From Acidobacteriota bacterium (lineage in GTDB: Bacteria > Actinomycetota > Acidimicrobiia > Acidimicrobiales > Acidimicrobilacustridaceae), in NCBI GenBank assembly GCA_018969405.1, contig JAGWYK010000004.1, forward strand, positions 1 to 64,000: 64,000 nucleotides of DNA, written 5' to 3'. The notes beneath the pieces were generated by a model that ran no database searches, was not told the DNA's origin, and was given only the letters and a program-made list of their open reading frames with translations. Shown here in pieces: positions 49,459 through 58,479 of the stretch. The position numbers and the translations under genes were made by a program. Every line of letters starts with the position of its first letter. Position 1 is the first letter of the stretch.

Positions 49459-50952
49459 ATGTCCGTCGTGATCGCCCTCGACGCCGGCACCACCGGTGTG
49501 CGTGCCATCGCCTTCAGCCATGCCGGCCTTCCGGTGGCCAGTTCCTACCGGGAGTTCCCCCAGTACTTCCCGGAGCCGGGATGGGTCGAACATGACGCCG
49601 AGGAGATCTGGCAGGCCTTCCTCATCGTCATGGGTGAGGTGGCCGAGCAGCTGACGCTCCTCGCTGAGGAACCGATAGCCATCGGCATCACCGATCAGCG
49701 CGAGACCGTCGTGGTGTGGGACCGCACGACCCATCAGCCGCAGCACCGAGCGATCGTGTGGCAGGACCGCCGCACGGCGGCTCGCTGCGATCGCCTCGCC
49801 GCCGAGGGCGCGCTGGATCTGGTGCGCACGCGCACCGGACTGGTGCTCGACCCCTACTTCTCGGGCACGAAGCTCGAATGGCTGTTCACCGAGGGCGGAG
49901 TCCCGGCGGGCCCCGGGCTCGCCGCCGGCACCATCGACTCCTGGCTGCTGTGGCGCCTCACCGACGGTGCGGTGCATGCCACCGATCCGAGCAACGCCTC
50001 GCGGACGATGCTGTTCGACATCGTCGACGGTGCGTGGTCGCCCGAGCTCTGCGACCGGCTCGGCGTCCCGATGTCGGTGCTGCCGGAGGTGCGACCCTCC
50101 AGTGGTCGGTTCGGTGTCACCGGGGCCTCCTGTCCGCTCGGGGCCGGCATCCCCATCAGCGGCATCGCCGGGGACCAGCAGGCGGCGCTGTTCGGACAGG
50201 CCTGCTTCGCTCCGGGCATGGCCAAGAACACCTACGGCACCGGGTCGTTCGTGCTCATGAACCTGGGGACCGACTGCCCGCCCCCGGTCGAGGGACTGCT
50301 CACCACGGTGGCCTGGACCCTCGACGACGGCGGTTCGGTCACCACCACCTATGCCTATGAGGGCGCCATCTTCGTCACCGGTGCGGCGGTGCAGTGGCTG
50401 CGAGACGAACTGCGCATCATCGGCACGGCCCCCGAGGTGGCCGAGCTGGCCGGCCGTGTCCCCGACAGCGACGGTGTGGTGCTGGTCCCCGCCTTCACCG
50501 GTCTCGGCAGTCCCTGGTGGGACCCGTACGCCCGAGGTGCCGTGCTCGGCATCACCCGGGGAACCACCCGCGCCCACCTCGCCCGCGCCACCCTCGACGC
50601 CATGGCCCTGCAGACCCGCGATGTCGTCGAGGCCATGGCGGCCGCCGCTGGTCGTGAGCTCGCCGAGCTGCGGGCCGACGGTGGTGCCGCCACCGATCTC
50701 GTGCTGCAGCTGCAGGCCGATCAGCTGGGCGTGCCCGTCATCCGCCCCACGGTCACCGAGACCACCGCGCTGGGGGCGGCGCATCTCGCCGGGCTGGCTG
50801 AGGGGTTCTGGTCCTCGCTCGATGAGATCGCAGCGAACTGGGCCATGGACGCCCGCTTCGAACCGGCATCCGATCGCAGTGCCGCCGACGCCGCCCACGG
50901 GCAGTGGCGACGGGCCGTCGAGCGGTCGGCCGGCTGGATCCTGACGGACTGA
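49459..50952 (+). CDS. glpK: glycerol kinase
   Basis: 497-residue FGGY kinase phosphorylating glycerol to glycerol-3-phosphate. ALDAGTTGVRAIAFS begins the N-terminal lobe; GITDQRETVVVWD is characteristic of glycerol kinase, GIAGDQQAALFGQACF and YGTGSFVLMN follow, and GGAATDLVLQLQADQLGVPV is late. The length is usual. No glycerol facilitator or dehydrogenase gene lies in the window. ATG 49459 has TAGTGT 8 bases upstream; the frame is open earlier, but homologues start here. Confidence 0.95.
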   Translation: MSVVIALDAGTTGVRAIAFSHAGLPVASSYREFPQYFPEPGWVEHDAEEIWQAFLIVMGEVAEQLTLLAEEPIAIGITDQRETVVVWDRTTHQPQHRAIVWQDRRTAARCDRLAAEGALDLVRTRTGLVLDPYFSGTKLEWLFTEGGVPAGPGLAAGTIDSWLLWRLTDGAVHATDPSNASRTMLFDIVDGAWSPELCDRLGVPMSVLPEVRPSSGRFGVTGASCPLGAGIPISGIAGDQQAALFGQACFAPGMAKNTYGTGSFVLMNLGTDCPPPVEGLLTTVAWTLDDGGSVTTTYAYEGAIFVTGAAVQWLRDELRIIGTAPEVAELAGRVPDSDGVVLVPAFTGLGSPWWDPYARGAVLGITRGTTRAHLARATLDAMALQTRDVVEAMAAAAGRELAELRADGGAATDLVLQLQADQLGVPVIRPTVTETTALGAAHLAGLAEGFWSSLDEIAANWAMDARFEPASDRSAADAAHGQWRRAVERSAGWILTD

Positions 50953-50962
50953 CCCGGACCCG

Positions 50963-51652
50963 CTACCAGCCCATCGACGGATGGGCGGTGCGGCAGGCGA
51001 TGACCTTCAGATCACGAAACCGGGCATCGACGATCCGGGCCAGCGCGGCCACCTGCCTCCGTTCACGAGCCCGGAAGGCCTTACCCTGACGACCCAGCAC
51101 GAGAGCATGACCCGCCGCCGGCAGCGGTGCCCACAGCACATCGGCGGGGCCGGTGTCGGAGCCGACCATCCGGGCCGAGCTCTGACTGCCGGCGACGAAG
51201 GCGCACAGCCACGCAGCCCCCGGCGCCTCACCCTCCGCAGCGACCAAGGCTCCGGCCTCGAGGTCGACGACCGCTCCCCACAGGGCGCCGACGGTGCGCA
51301 CCGCATGACTGCACAGTTCGATCACCGCCTCCTCGGCACTGCGGGCCCCGACGAGCATGGCGGCGGTCTCCAGGGCGTCGAGGCGGGCATCGCGCAGCGC
51401 CTCGGTGGCCGGACGGATGCTCTCCACATCGACGCCATCGACCTGGTGGATCTCACTCACCAGCAGCTCGACCAGCTCCGGATCGTCCGAGGGGAGTTCG
51501 ATGAGCAGTTCGTCGATGACCCGACCGGCACCCCGTTCGAGGATGTCGATGCCGGCCACGTCACCCCCGACCGCGCCGATGCGGCTGGCCAGGGCTCCGA
51601 GGGCACCGGGCCGGTCGGGCATCCAGACACGCAGGACGTAGGAGCAGCTCAC
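50963..51652 (-). CDS. ACT-domain protein with GAF-like C-terminal region
   Basis: 229 residues. The N-terminal ACT-type domain (YVLRVWMPDRPGALGALASRIGAVGGDVAGIDIL) has the small-molecule-binding Gly-Ala-Leu loop. The C-terminal about 150 residues (AAMLVGARSAEEAVIELCSHAVRTVGALWGAVVDL) look like a degenerate GAF domain. A regulatory sensor of an amino acid is a likely role (inference); no enzyme domain is fused. GTG 51652 is used because TAGCGT precedes it by 7 bases. It converges on glpK (10 bases between stops). Confidence 0.8.
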   Translation of the reverse strand: MSCSYVLRVWMPDRPGALGALASRIGAVGGDVAGIDILERGAGRVIDELLIELPSDDPELVELLVSEIHQVDGVDVESIRPATEALRDARLDALETAAMLVGARSAEEAVIELCSHAVRTVGALWGAVVDLEAGALVAAEGEAPGAAWLCAFVAGSQSSARMVGSDTGPADVLWAPLPAAGHALVLGRQGKAFRARERRQVAALARIVDARFRDLKVIACRTAHPSMGW

Positions 51653-51659
51653 GACCACG

Positions 51660-51665
51660 ACGCTA
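51660..51665 (-). promoter_or_regulatory. -10 hexamer TAGCGT, leaderless-type start
   Basis: Minus-strand TAGCGT, 7 bases, then GTG 51652. Confidence 0.42.
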
Positions 51666-51722
51666 CGGGTGGCCCGTGAACGCCGTGTTTCGCCGGGACG
51701 ACGGGCGCAAGAACCGCAGCGG

Positions 51723-52904
51723 TCAGCGCGGTTCGAGCCGGGTGAGGGCGCGGCGGAGGTTGCGGATGGCCTGTTGGGTGCGCTGCTCGTTCTCGATGAG
51801 GGCGAAGCGCACGAAGCCGTCGCCGCCGGGGCCGAACCCGACGCCGGGCGACACCGCCACATGGGCCTCCTTCACCAGCATCGAGGCGAACTCGATGGAA
51901 CCCATCTCGCTGTAGGCCTCGGGGATCGGGGCCCAGACGAACATGGTGCCCTTGGGAGGTTCGATGTCCCAGCCGATGCGCTGCAGCCCGCCACAGAGCG
52001 AATCCCGACGGGTCTGGTAGATCTCGTTGACCTCGATGGGGAACTCGGCGGCCTCGTTCAGGGTGACGGTGGCGGCGATCTGGATCGGCTGGAAGGTGCC
52101 GTAGTCGAGGTAGCTCTTGAGCTTGGCCAGCGCCGCGATGACATCGGGGCGTCCGAGCATGAACGCCACCCGCCAGCCCGCCATGGAGAACGACTTCGTC
52201 ATCGAGTAGAGCTCGACGGCGACCTCCTTGGCCCCTTCGGCCTGCAGGATCGACGGCGGTCGGTAGCCGTCGAACCCGAGATCGGCATAGGCGTTGTCGT
52301 GCACGATGACGACATCACGCTCACGGGCGAAGTCGACCACCTGCTGCATGAAGTCGAGATCGACACATGTGGTGGTCGGGTTGTGCGGGAACGACATCAC
52401 GATGACCCGTGGCTTGGGCCAGGAGTACTCCCAGGCCTCGCGCAGGTTGTCGAAGAAGTCGGTGCCGGTGCCGAGCGGGACCTCACGGATGTCGGCACCG
52501 GCGAACAGCGGTCCGTAGATGTGGATCGGGTAGGACGGCGAGGGCACCAGCGCCGCATCGCCGGGCTGCAGCAGGGTCCACATGAGATGCGAGAACCCCT
52601 CCTTGGCCCCGATGGTGTTGATCACCTCGGTGTCGGGATCGAGATCGACGTCGAAGCGATGCTTGTAGTACCCGGCGATGGCCTCGCGCAGCTTCGGGAT
52701 GCCGCGGCTGGAGGAGTACCGATGGTTCCGAGTGTTGTGGGCGGCCTCGGAGAGCTTCTCGACGGCGATGGCCGGCGAGGGCAGGTCGGGATTGCCGAAC
52801 CCGAGATCGATGACGTCCTCGCCGGCGCGCCGTGCCTCGATCTTCAGCCCATCGATGATGGTGAAGACGTACGGGGGCAGCGAGGTGATTCGGCGGAACT
52901 CCAT
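51723..52904 (-). CDS. class I/II PLP aminotransferase, AlaC/DapL-like
   Basis: 393 residues of fold-type I. The N-terminal [18 protein letters not shown] and [13 protein letters not shown], the PLP Lys237 in [18 protein letters not shown], and [12 protein letters not shown] fit the AlaC/LL-diaminopimelate aminotransferase group. It would exchange an amino group between glutamate and pyruvate, or make a lysine-pathway intermediate. If LL-DapL, it would connect to the MurE substrate. The assignment between the two is open. TACCGT lies 6 bases before the ATG. Confidence 0.92.
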   Translation of the reverse strand: MEFRRITSLPPYVFTIIDGLKIEARRAGEDVIDLGFGNPDLPSPAIAVEKLSEAAHNTRNHRYSSSRGIPKLREAIAGYYKHRFDVDLDPDTEVINTIGAKEGFSHLMWTLLQPGDAALVPSPSYPIHIYGPLFAGADIREVPLGTGTDFFDNLREAWEYSWPKPRVIVMSFPHNPTTTCVDLDFMQQVVDFARERDVVIVHDNAYADLGFDGYRPPSILQAEGAKEVAVELYSMTKSFSMAGWRVAFMLGRPDVIAALAKLKSYLDYGTFQPIQIAATVTLNEAAEFPIEVNEIYQTRRDSLCGGLQRIGWDIEPPKGTMFVWAPIPEAYSEMGSIEFASMLVKEAHVAVSPGVGFGPGGDGFVRFALIENEQRTQQAIRNLRRALTRLEPR

Positions 52905-52910
52905 CCGGCC

Positions 52911-52916
52911 ACGGTA
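52911..52916 (-). promoter_or_regulatory. -10 hexamer TACCGT, leaderless-type start
   Basis: Minus-strand TACCGT, 6 bases, then ATG 52904. Confidence 0.45.
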
Positions 52917-52941
52917 CCGGTTCGCCCTCCGGCCCCCGGAA

Positions 52942-53916
52942 TCATCCGACTCGGCGCGCCGCCCGACCGGCGAGCAGCGCGGCGCCGATCGCTCCGGCCG
53001 AGGGACCCAGTTCGGCGACGACGACGCGGGTGGCGCGGTGGGCACCGGCCCCCAGCACCTCGCCGGGGACGAGACGCCGCACCTCGTCGAGGTAGTGGTC
53101 GGCGCGATCGGCGAGCCCACCGCCGAGGATCACCATCTCCGGATCGAGCAGGTTGAACAGGTTGCCGACCCCGATGGCCACCCAGGCCGCGAACTCGGCG
53201 AACAGCCCGACGGCCTCGGCGTCGCCCGCATCAGCCGCCGCGCCCACATGCTCGCCCCGGATCGCCTCGGGATCTCCCCCGGCCCGCGCGAGCACGGCGG
53301 TCGCCCGGCCGGCCCGGGCGGCATCACGGGCGATGCGGGCCAGACCGGCACCGGAGGCGTACCGCTCCCAGCAACCGCGGCGACCGCAGGGACAGGCGAT
53401 GCCGTCGCGCTCGACGACCATGTGTCCCGGTTCGCCGGCATAGCCGTGCATCCCGCGGGCGAGCCCGCCGTCCACCATGACCGCGCCCCCGATGCCGGTG
53501 CCGAGAGCGGCGAGGACGAGATGCTGGGCGCCCCGGCCCGCACCGACCTGCGCCTCGGCCCACAGCGCGCAGTCGGCGTCGTTGCCGAACCACACCGGCG
53601 CCCCGATCCGGGCCTCGAGGGCCGGACGGACGGGCTGGTCGATGGCGTGACGCAGATTGGGCGCGCCCCGCAGCACACCGTCATGGTCGATGACCCCGGG
53701 CAGTCCGACCCCGATGGCGGCGGGGGACGGCCCGAGGGCCGAACATGCCTCCTGCAGTTCGGTCACCGTGGTGGCCAGCACCTCGACGAGTTCCTCGACC
53801 GTTGCGGGGGTGGCGGCCCGATGCTCGGCCAGCGGGGTTCCGGGCGCGTCGGGGTCGATGACCACGCCCAGCACCTTCGTGCCGCCGACATCGAGACCCA
53901 CCAGCGGACGCGCCAC
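52942..53916 (-). CDS. ROK family kinase (glucokinase-like)
   Basis: 324 residues. [15 protein letters not shown] is the phosphate loop; [14 protein letters not shown] contains the catalytic Asp; [28 protein letters not shown] is the zinc motif of ROK proteins. There is no N-terminal DNA-binding domain, so it is a kinase rather than a repressor. The length is that of actinobacterial GlkA. TAGGGT precedes GTG 53916 by 6 bases. The paralogue at 40541-41461 shares the motifs but is shorter. Confidence 0.93.
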   Translation of the reverse strand: MARPLVGLDVGGTKVLGVVIDPDAPGTPLAEHRAATPATVEELVEVLATTVTELQEACSALGPSPAAIGVGLPGVIDHDGVLRGAPNLRHAIDQPVRPALEARIGAPVWFGNDADCALWAEAQVGAGRGAQHLVLAALGTGIGGAVMVDGGLARGMHGYAGEPGHMVVERDGIACPCGRRGCWERYASGAGLARIARDAARAGRATAVLARAGGDPEAIRGEHVGAAADAGDAEAVGLFAEFAAWVAIGVGNLFNLLDPEMVILGGGLADRADHYLDEVRRLVPGEVLGAGAHRATRVVVAELGPSAGAIGAALLAGRAARRVG

Positions 53917-53922
53917 GACCAG

Positions 53923-53928
53923 ACCCTA
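53923..53928 (-). promoter_or_regulatory. -10 hexamer TAGGGT, leaderless-type start
   Basis: Minus-strand TAGGGT, 6 bases, then GTG 53916. Confidence 0.45.
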
Positions 53929-53946
53929 GGAGGTGACGCCGGGTGA

Positions 53947-55065
53947 TCAGTACCGCAGCAGTGCGCCGATGCGACCGAGCACGTCGAGATCGGCGTTGCC
54001 GACGCACACCTCGACCGCGCAACCGGTGCGCAGCGCCATGTCGACCACCTCATGGACGATGTCGTCATGGTGGATCATCTCGGCACCGTCGACCCGACAG
54101 GTCGGTCCCTTTCGGGCGAGGGAACCGCAGCTCGGACAGCGCCATCCCGATTCGACGAAACCGTCCGACACCAGCAGGGTGCCGACCCGACGATCGTTCA
54201 GCGCGGCGATGGTGTCGACGAGGCCGACCACCCCGCGGCCGTGGGCACCGACGGAATCGCGCAGCCGGGCGACCAGTGCGGCCTCCTTCTCCTGCTCGAT
54301 GCGCCGCTCGATGGCGAGGGCGGCGGCGCGGATCTCGGCATCCGTCGCTCCCACACCGAGATGGATGCGATGGGTGAGCCGTTCGCGCAGATAGGGATGG
54401 AGGACCGCCACCGTGGCGGCGTAGGTGTCGTCGGTGGCGCCGACGGTGAGATGGGCGAAGCCGCGGTCGCGATGGAGCCGGAAGGCCACCTCGGCCGAAT
54501 GGCGCAGATGCTGGGCCACCAGGGCATCGGTGTGGTGCTGCTCGCGCTCGCGCGATCCACGGCTGGCCTCATCCCGGGAGTCGTACTCCCGAGGCAGTTC
54601 CTCGAACAGTTCGGCCCGCTCGATCAGCTCGCCGAACTGGTGGACGAACATCCGCGCCCGCTGCCGATCGACGAGCAGCACCCCGAGCGGTTCGAGCTCG
54701 TGCACCAGGTGCTCGAGCGGTTCGACCGCCGGTGAACTGTTCACCATGAGCGAGTTGGACACCGGCACCGGCAGCGACAGCACCTGCCAGAAACGGTCGG
54801 CGACACAGGAGAACATGGCCAGACCCCGCACCCCCGATCGATCGAAACCGTTGCGGACGTAGGTGGCGATGACCTCGAGGTCGGCGGGAGATGCCTTGGG
54901 ATCGCTGGCCGAGGCCTCGCGCAGCAGGGCGTCGAGTCGGTGCTCGTAGTCCTGCGGTCTCACCTGACGACGGCCATCCACGTCGAGATAGCAACTCACC
55001 ACCGGCGGTCCCGAACTGCGGAATGCGGCGAGTTCCCTGATGGCGGTCTCGGTGAGCACGGGCAT
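53947..55065 (-). CDS. eRF1-like (baeRF-type) protein
   Basis: 372 residues resembling the bacterial archaeo-eukaryotic release-factor family. SGPPVVSCYLDVDGRRQVRP begins the N-terminal domain; LGVLLVDRQRARMFVHQFGE is the eRF1 domain-2-like strand pair; AALNDRRVGTLLVSDGF with a CPSCG...C zinc-ribbon-like segment (about residues 310-325) forms domain 3. Such proteins are predicted to act on stalled or resting ribosomes, although no GGQ motif is evident here. AGGAGG precedes the ATG by 4 bases. A CGGTC/GACCG inverted repeat lies in its leader (55083-55096). Confidence 0.85.
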   Translation of the reverse strand: MPVLTETAIRELAAFRSSGPPVVSCYLDVDGRRQVRPQDYEHRLDALLREASASDPKASPADLEVIATYVRNGFDRSGVRGLAMFSCVADRFWQVLSLPVPVSNSLMVNSSPAVEPLEHLVHELEPLGVLLVDRQRARMFVHQFGELIERAELFEELPREYDSRDEASRGSREREQHHTDALVAQHLRHSAEVAFRLHRDRGFAHLTVGATDDTYAATVAVLHPYLRERLTHRIHLGVGATDAEIRAAALAIERRIEQEKEAALVARLRDSVGAHGRGVVGLVDTIAALNDRRVGTLLVSDGFVESGWRCPSCGSLARKGPTCRVDGAEMIHHDDIVHEVVDMALRTGCAVEVCVGNADLDVLGRIGALLRY

Positions 55066-55148
55066 GGCGCCTCCTGGATGTCGGTCCTGCGACCGACTGT
55101 AGGCCCCGATCCGACGACCTGCTCGGCGTCTCCGCCCTGTCGTGCAGA

Positions 55149-55170
55149 AGCCACCAACTGCGTGGTGGCT
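55149..55170 (-). terminator. hairpin downstream of the SRPBCC gene
   Basis: AGCCACCA at 55149-55156 and TGGTGGCT at 55163-55170 form a perfect 8-bp stem with a 6-base loop, 7 bases after the SRPBCC stop on the minus strand. No U-run follows, so termination efficiency is uncertain. Confidence 0.45.
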
Positions 55171-55176
55171 CCGACC

Positions 55177-55638
55177 TCAGTCCTCCTCGACCGGCCTGGG
55201 TGACCCCTCGACGCGGGCCTTCAGCTCGGTGAGGGCGGTCTTGATGATCCGACCCTCGGCTCGGCGCTTGACGAATCCGGGAATGGGATAGACGAGATCG
55301 ACGGCGAGCTCGTACTCCACCTCGGTGGAGCCGCCGTCGACGGGCGAGAGCACATAGGCGCCGTCGAGCTCACGGGGGAGATCGCCGGTGACGAGGCTCC
55401 AGCTGAGACGCCCCGGGGCGGCGGAGTAGTCGTAGGCCAACTGATAGGTGGTGCTGCGTCCCATGGCGGCGGCCCGGAACTCCACCACGGTGGCGCGACC
55501 GGATGCATCGGACTCGACGACCCTGACCTCCTTGAGGTCACCGGCCCACTCGGGGTAGCTGGCGAAATCGATGAGCGTGGCGAAGCAGCGATCGATCGGT
55601 GCATCGATCCTGATCCGCTCTCTGGCCTGCTCCGACAT
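55177..55638 (-). CDS. SRPBCC (polyketide cyclase/START-like) family protein
   Basis: 153 residues of the helix-grip fold. RIDAPIDRCFATLIDFASYPEWAGDLKEVRVVE is the family start; the central strands FRAAAMGRSTTYQLAYDYS and the C-terminal helix PGFVKRRAEGRIIKTALTELKARVE complete it. It probably binds a hydrophobic ligand (coenzyme Q-binding or lipid transfer type); no ligand is known. GGAGG lies 6 bases before the ATG. It is followed by a terminator-like hairpin. Confidence 0.9.
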   Translation of the reverse strand: MSEQARERIRIDAPIDRCFATLIDFASYPEWAGDLKEVRVVESDASGRATVVEFRAAAMGRSTTYQLAYDYSAAPGRLSWSLVTGDLPRELDGAYVLSPVDGGSTEVEYELAVDLVYPIPGFVKRRAEGRIIKTALTELKARVEGSPRPVEED

Positions 55639-55678
55639 CTGATCCTCCGGTTCGGGGTGCGCACCCGACGTGGTGACC

Positions 55679-56224
55679 CTACTCCGTGGGACGGCGACGA
55701 CCCGGGCGGCGAGGGGCCGACGCGGTGCCGCGATCGAGACGGGGATCGAACTCGCGCTCGGGGAACGAGCCGTGGGCCGCGACCCACAGACCGGTGAGAC
55801 CGAGTGCCCACATCGGCGCCAGCACGCCGAAGGCCAGTGCCGTGTAGACGTGCACCGATGCCACGGCGATCGAAGCGAGGATCTGCACACCGAGCGAGCC
55901 GAGGAGATGTCGACGCACCGGCCTCGGGGTGGAGCCGTCGGCGAAGAACAGCGCACCGACGCCGATGGTCTCCTGACGACTGCGGTCGATGGCGCGCAGA
56001 AGGGCGAGAAGGAACACGAAGGTGCCCAGGGCGAACTCGACCAGCGAGATCACGACGTAGATGACCATGAACGCCCCCATGAGGGCGGCGGCCAGCGCAC
56101 CGGAGAGGACCAGCACGCCGGTGCCGATCCACGAGAGCAGGATGATGCCGCGGCCGGCCGTCGGATCAGAGGCGGGATCACCGGAGGGATGCACGCCGGG
56201 CAGGACGGTGTCGTCGGGAGTCAC
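55679..56224 (-). CDS. four-helix membrane protein of unknown function
   Basis: 181 residues with about four membrane helices: IILLSWIGTGVLVLSGALAAALMGAF, IYVVISLVEFALGTFVFLLALLRAI, LLGSLGVQILASIAVASVHV and LAPMWALGLTGLWVAAHG. Loops are acidic at the N-terminus and basic at the C-terminus. No catalytic motif is seen. The start GTG overlaps the glycosyltransferase stop (GTGA), so both are in one operon with queG. Confidence 0.82.
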   Translation of the reverse strand: MTPDDTVLPGVHPSGDPASDPTAGRGIILLSWIGTGVLVLSGALAAALMGAFMVIYVVISLVEFALGTFVFLLALLRAIDRSRQETIGVGALFFADGSTPRPVRRHLLGSLGVQILASIAVASVHVYTALAFGVLAPMWALGLTGLWVAAHGSFPEREFDPRLDRGTASAPRRPGRRRPTE

Positions 56225-57351
56225 AGGGTCCTTCCTAGCGCCCGGAGGGAGGTGTCGAGGTGCTCGGCGAGGGCGTCGTAGGTGAACTCCGTGAGCACAC
56301 GGTTCCGGGCGGTGGCGCCGAGTGCGAGTCGACGCGGTTCGTCGCCGAGGAGCTCCGCGATGGCGACGGCCACGGCATCGACGTCGCGGGGATCGTCCAT
56401 GACCAGCCCGGTGCGGCCATGGTCCACGGCCTCGCCGGATCCGCCGCTGCGCCCGGCCAGCGCCGCCACCCCGGCGCTGGCGGCCTCGAGGAACACGATG
56501 CCGAAACCCTCCTGCTCGAGTCCTCCCCAGCGATCGCGGCACAGCATGGCGAACAGATCGACGGCGCCGTGGAGCTCGGCGAGCTCGGGATCGGGGACCC
56601 GACCGAGGAAGTCGACAGGGCTTCCGAGTCGGGCGGCGAGACGTTCCAGGCGGCGACGGTCGCGGCCGGCGCCGGCGATGAGCACCCGGAGGTGGGGATG
56701 GCTCGGGGCGAGACGGGCGGCGGCGGCGATCAGCACATCGAAGCCCTTGCGGGGGACCAGGCGGCTCAGTCCGAGGACGGCGAACTGCTCGGGGGCCAGA
56801 CCGAACCGGGCGCGGGCCGCGGACCGCCGAGCCGGATCGAGGGGGAGGAACCTCTCGGGGTCGACTCCGGGGGGCACGACCACGGTGGGCAGTGGCCGTC
56901 CGGCGGCCCGAGCCGCCTCGGCGGCCGGATAGCCCCCGGCGGCGATGACGATGCGGGCCTCGCGCAGCACCCGGCCCAACAGCGACCGCGTGAGCGGCAG
57001 TCGACCCGGCACGGTGACCTCGGCCCCGTGGAGCACCACGCCGTAGGGGCGTTCGAGCCGGGGTCCCAGCTGACCCAGCGGCAGCGCCGGATCGAGCAGG
57101 ACGAGATCGGCGTCGACCTCGGCGGCCAGCGCGTCGATGCGCCGGACCAGCGAGCGGGTGGGCAGCAGCACCCGGGCTCGATCGCGTTCGACCCGGATGG
57201 GTTGGGCGGCGTCGAAGGCCCGATCCCCGGCATGGGGCGTGGTGAGGACGGTGGTGGACTCCGGAGGAAGCCGGCGCCAGAGTTCCCACAGGTAGGACTG
57301 GATGCCACCGAGCTTGGGTGGGAAGTCGTTGGTGACCAGCAGATGCCTCAT
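56221..57351 (-). CDS. GT4 glycosyltransferase, PimB'-like
   Basis: 376 residues of GT-B fold. HLLVTNDFPPKLGGIQSYLWEL is the acceptor-site start typical of PimB'/PimA-type mannosyltransferases. VVVPPGVDPERFLP, VLGLSRLVPRKGFDVLI and EQEGFGIVFLEAASAGV (catalytic E-x7-E) follow. PimB' adds mannose from GDP-mannose to phosphatidylinositol monomannoside at the inner membrane face; other mannosyl or glucosyl acceptors are possible. It overlaps queG (ATGA) and the membrane-protein gene (GTGA). Confidence 0.85.
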   Translation of the reverse strand: MRHLLVTNDFPPKLGGIQSYLWELWRRLPPESTTVLTTPHAGDRAFDAAQPIRVERDRARVLLPTRSLVRRIDALAAEVDADLVLLDPALPLGQLGPRLERPYGVVLHGAEVTVPGRLPLTRSLLGRVLREARIVIAAGGYPAAEAARAAGRPLPTVVVPPGVDPERFLPLDPARRSAARARFGLAPEQFAVLGLSRLVPRKGFDVLIAAAARLAPSHPHLRVLIAGAGRDRRRLERLAARLGSPVDFLGRVPDPELAELHGAVDLFAMLCRDRWGGLEQEGFGIVFLEAASAGVAALAGRSGGSGEAVDHGRTGLVMDDPRDVDAVAVAIAELLGDEPRRLALGATARNRVLTEFTYDALAEHLDTSLRALGRTL

Positions 57352-58406
57352 GCCGGGGCTCCGGCGCGGGCCTCGAGTCGGTCGAGGGCCCAGCGGGCGT
57401 GCTCGGCGAGGAGCTCGTCGGCGGAGACGGCGACGCGGCGCAGCACCGCGCCGACCTCGTCGTCGGCGGGATCGGCGGTGTTGCCGAGGGCCACGAGGGC
57501 GTTGCGGCGCAGGTGCCGCGGATCGCGTTCCGCGATGTACCAGCGGCCGTGGCGGGCCAGCAGCTCGGCGTCGGAGGAGGCCAGCAGTTCGAGCAGATCG
57601 ACCCGGGCGGACCCCGAGACCGGGCGGGTCGCCGCCGGCGCCCGCCGGGCCGGGGGGCACACCTCCTGGCAGTCGTCGCAGCCGTAGATGCGGTCGCCCA
57701 TGGCCTCGCGATGCGCCAGCGGGATGGGTCCGGGGGCCTGCACGATCCAGGCCAGACAGCGCCGGGCGTCGACCACGCCGGGGGCCACGATGGCACCGGT
57801 GGGGCAGGCGTCGATACAGCGCCGACAGGTGCCGCAGCCGTCGGCCACCGGGGTGGAGGGCTCGAGCACCGCATCGGTGACCACTGCGCCCAGCAGCACC
57901 CAGCTGCCGTGACCCGGCACGAGGATGTTGGCGTTGCGCCCGAACCAGCCGAGACCCGCCCGATGGGCGGCGGCCCGATCGACGAGGGCGTTGTCATCGG
58001 CCACGATGCGGGTGCGATGACCAGCACGGTGCAGATCCTCTGCGATGGCCGACAGTGCGGCGTGCAGTTCGGCGTAGTGATCGATGTCCGCATAGCGGGC
58101 CACCCGGCCCTGCGGACGCGGCGGGTGGGTCGCCGGGGACGGCTCCTCGGTCGGGAGCTCGGCGGCCGGGTAGGGCCACGCCCCGACCACCAGCGAGGCC
58201 GCCCCCTCGAGCAGCGCCGCCGGCTCGGTGGCGCGCCGTGGATTGCGGTAGGTGAACTGCATGGTGCCGGCGAGCCCCTCGGCTCGCCGCGCCTCGAGCA
58301 CGGCACGGGTGTCGAGGAACGGGGACACATCGGTGACCCCGACCGCCACCAGACCGGCCGCCAGCCCGACCGCACGCAGACGCTCGGTGGTGGGCGGATC
58401 GGTCAT
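57348..58406 (-). CDS. queG: epoxyqueuosine reductase QueG
   Basis: 352 residues. The cobalamin-binding N-terminal domain (DDNALVDRAAAHRAGLGWFGRNANIL) precedes two [4Fe-4S] motifs, CGTCRRCIDACPTGAI and CDDCQEVCPPA, and a HEAT-like C-terminus (LRRNALVALGN). It reduces epoxyqueuosine to queuosine in tRNA, the last step. No other queuosine genes lie in the window. GACGAT lies 6 bases before the ATG. It starts an operon with the GT4 enzyme. Confidence 0.92.
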   Translation of the reverse strand: MTDPPTTERLRAVGLAAGLVAVGVTDVSPFLDTRAVLEARRAEGLAGTMQFTYRNPRRATEPAALLEGAASLVVGAWPYPAAELPTEEPSPATHPPRPQGRVARYADIDHYAELHAALSAIAEDLHRAGHRTRIVADDNALVDRAAAHRAGLGWFGRNANILVPGHGSWVLLGAVVTDAVLEPSTPVADGCGTCRRCIDACPTGAIVAPGVVDARRCLAWIVQAPGPIPLAHREAMGDRIYGCDDCQEVCPPARRAPAATRPVSGSARVDLLELLASSDAELLARHGRWYIAERDPRHLRRNALVALGNTADPADDEVGAVLRRVAVSADELLAEHARWALDRLEARAGAPA

Positions 58407-58479
58407 GGACAGATCGTCGCAGATGGACCGGACTGGGGATGCCCCGGACTGTGGATGCCCCGGACCGGGGGCCGGGGGC

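Noticed and set aside
55679-58375. 898-codon open frame spanning the membrane-protein, PimB'-like and queG genes
   Set aside because: Only its last 181 codons are real; upstream it is an Arg/Pro-rich shadow of the two genes in other frames.
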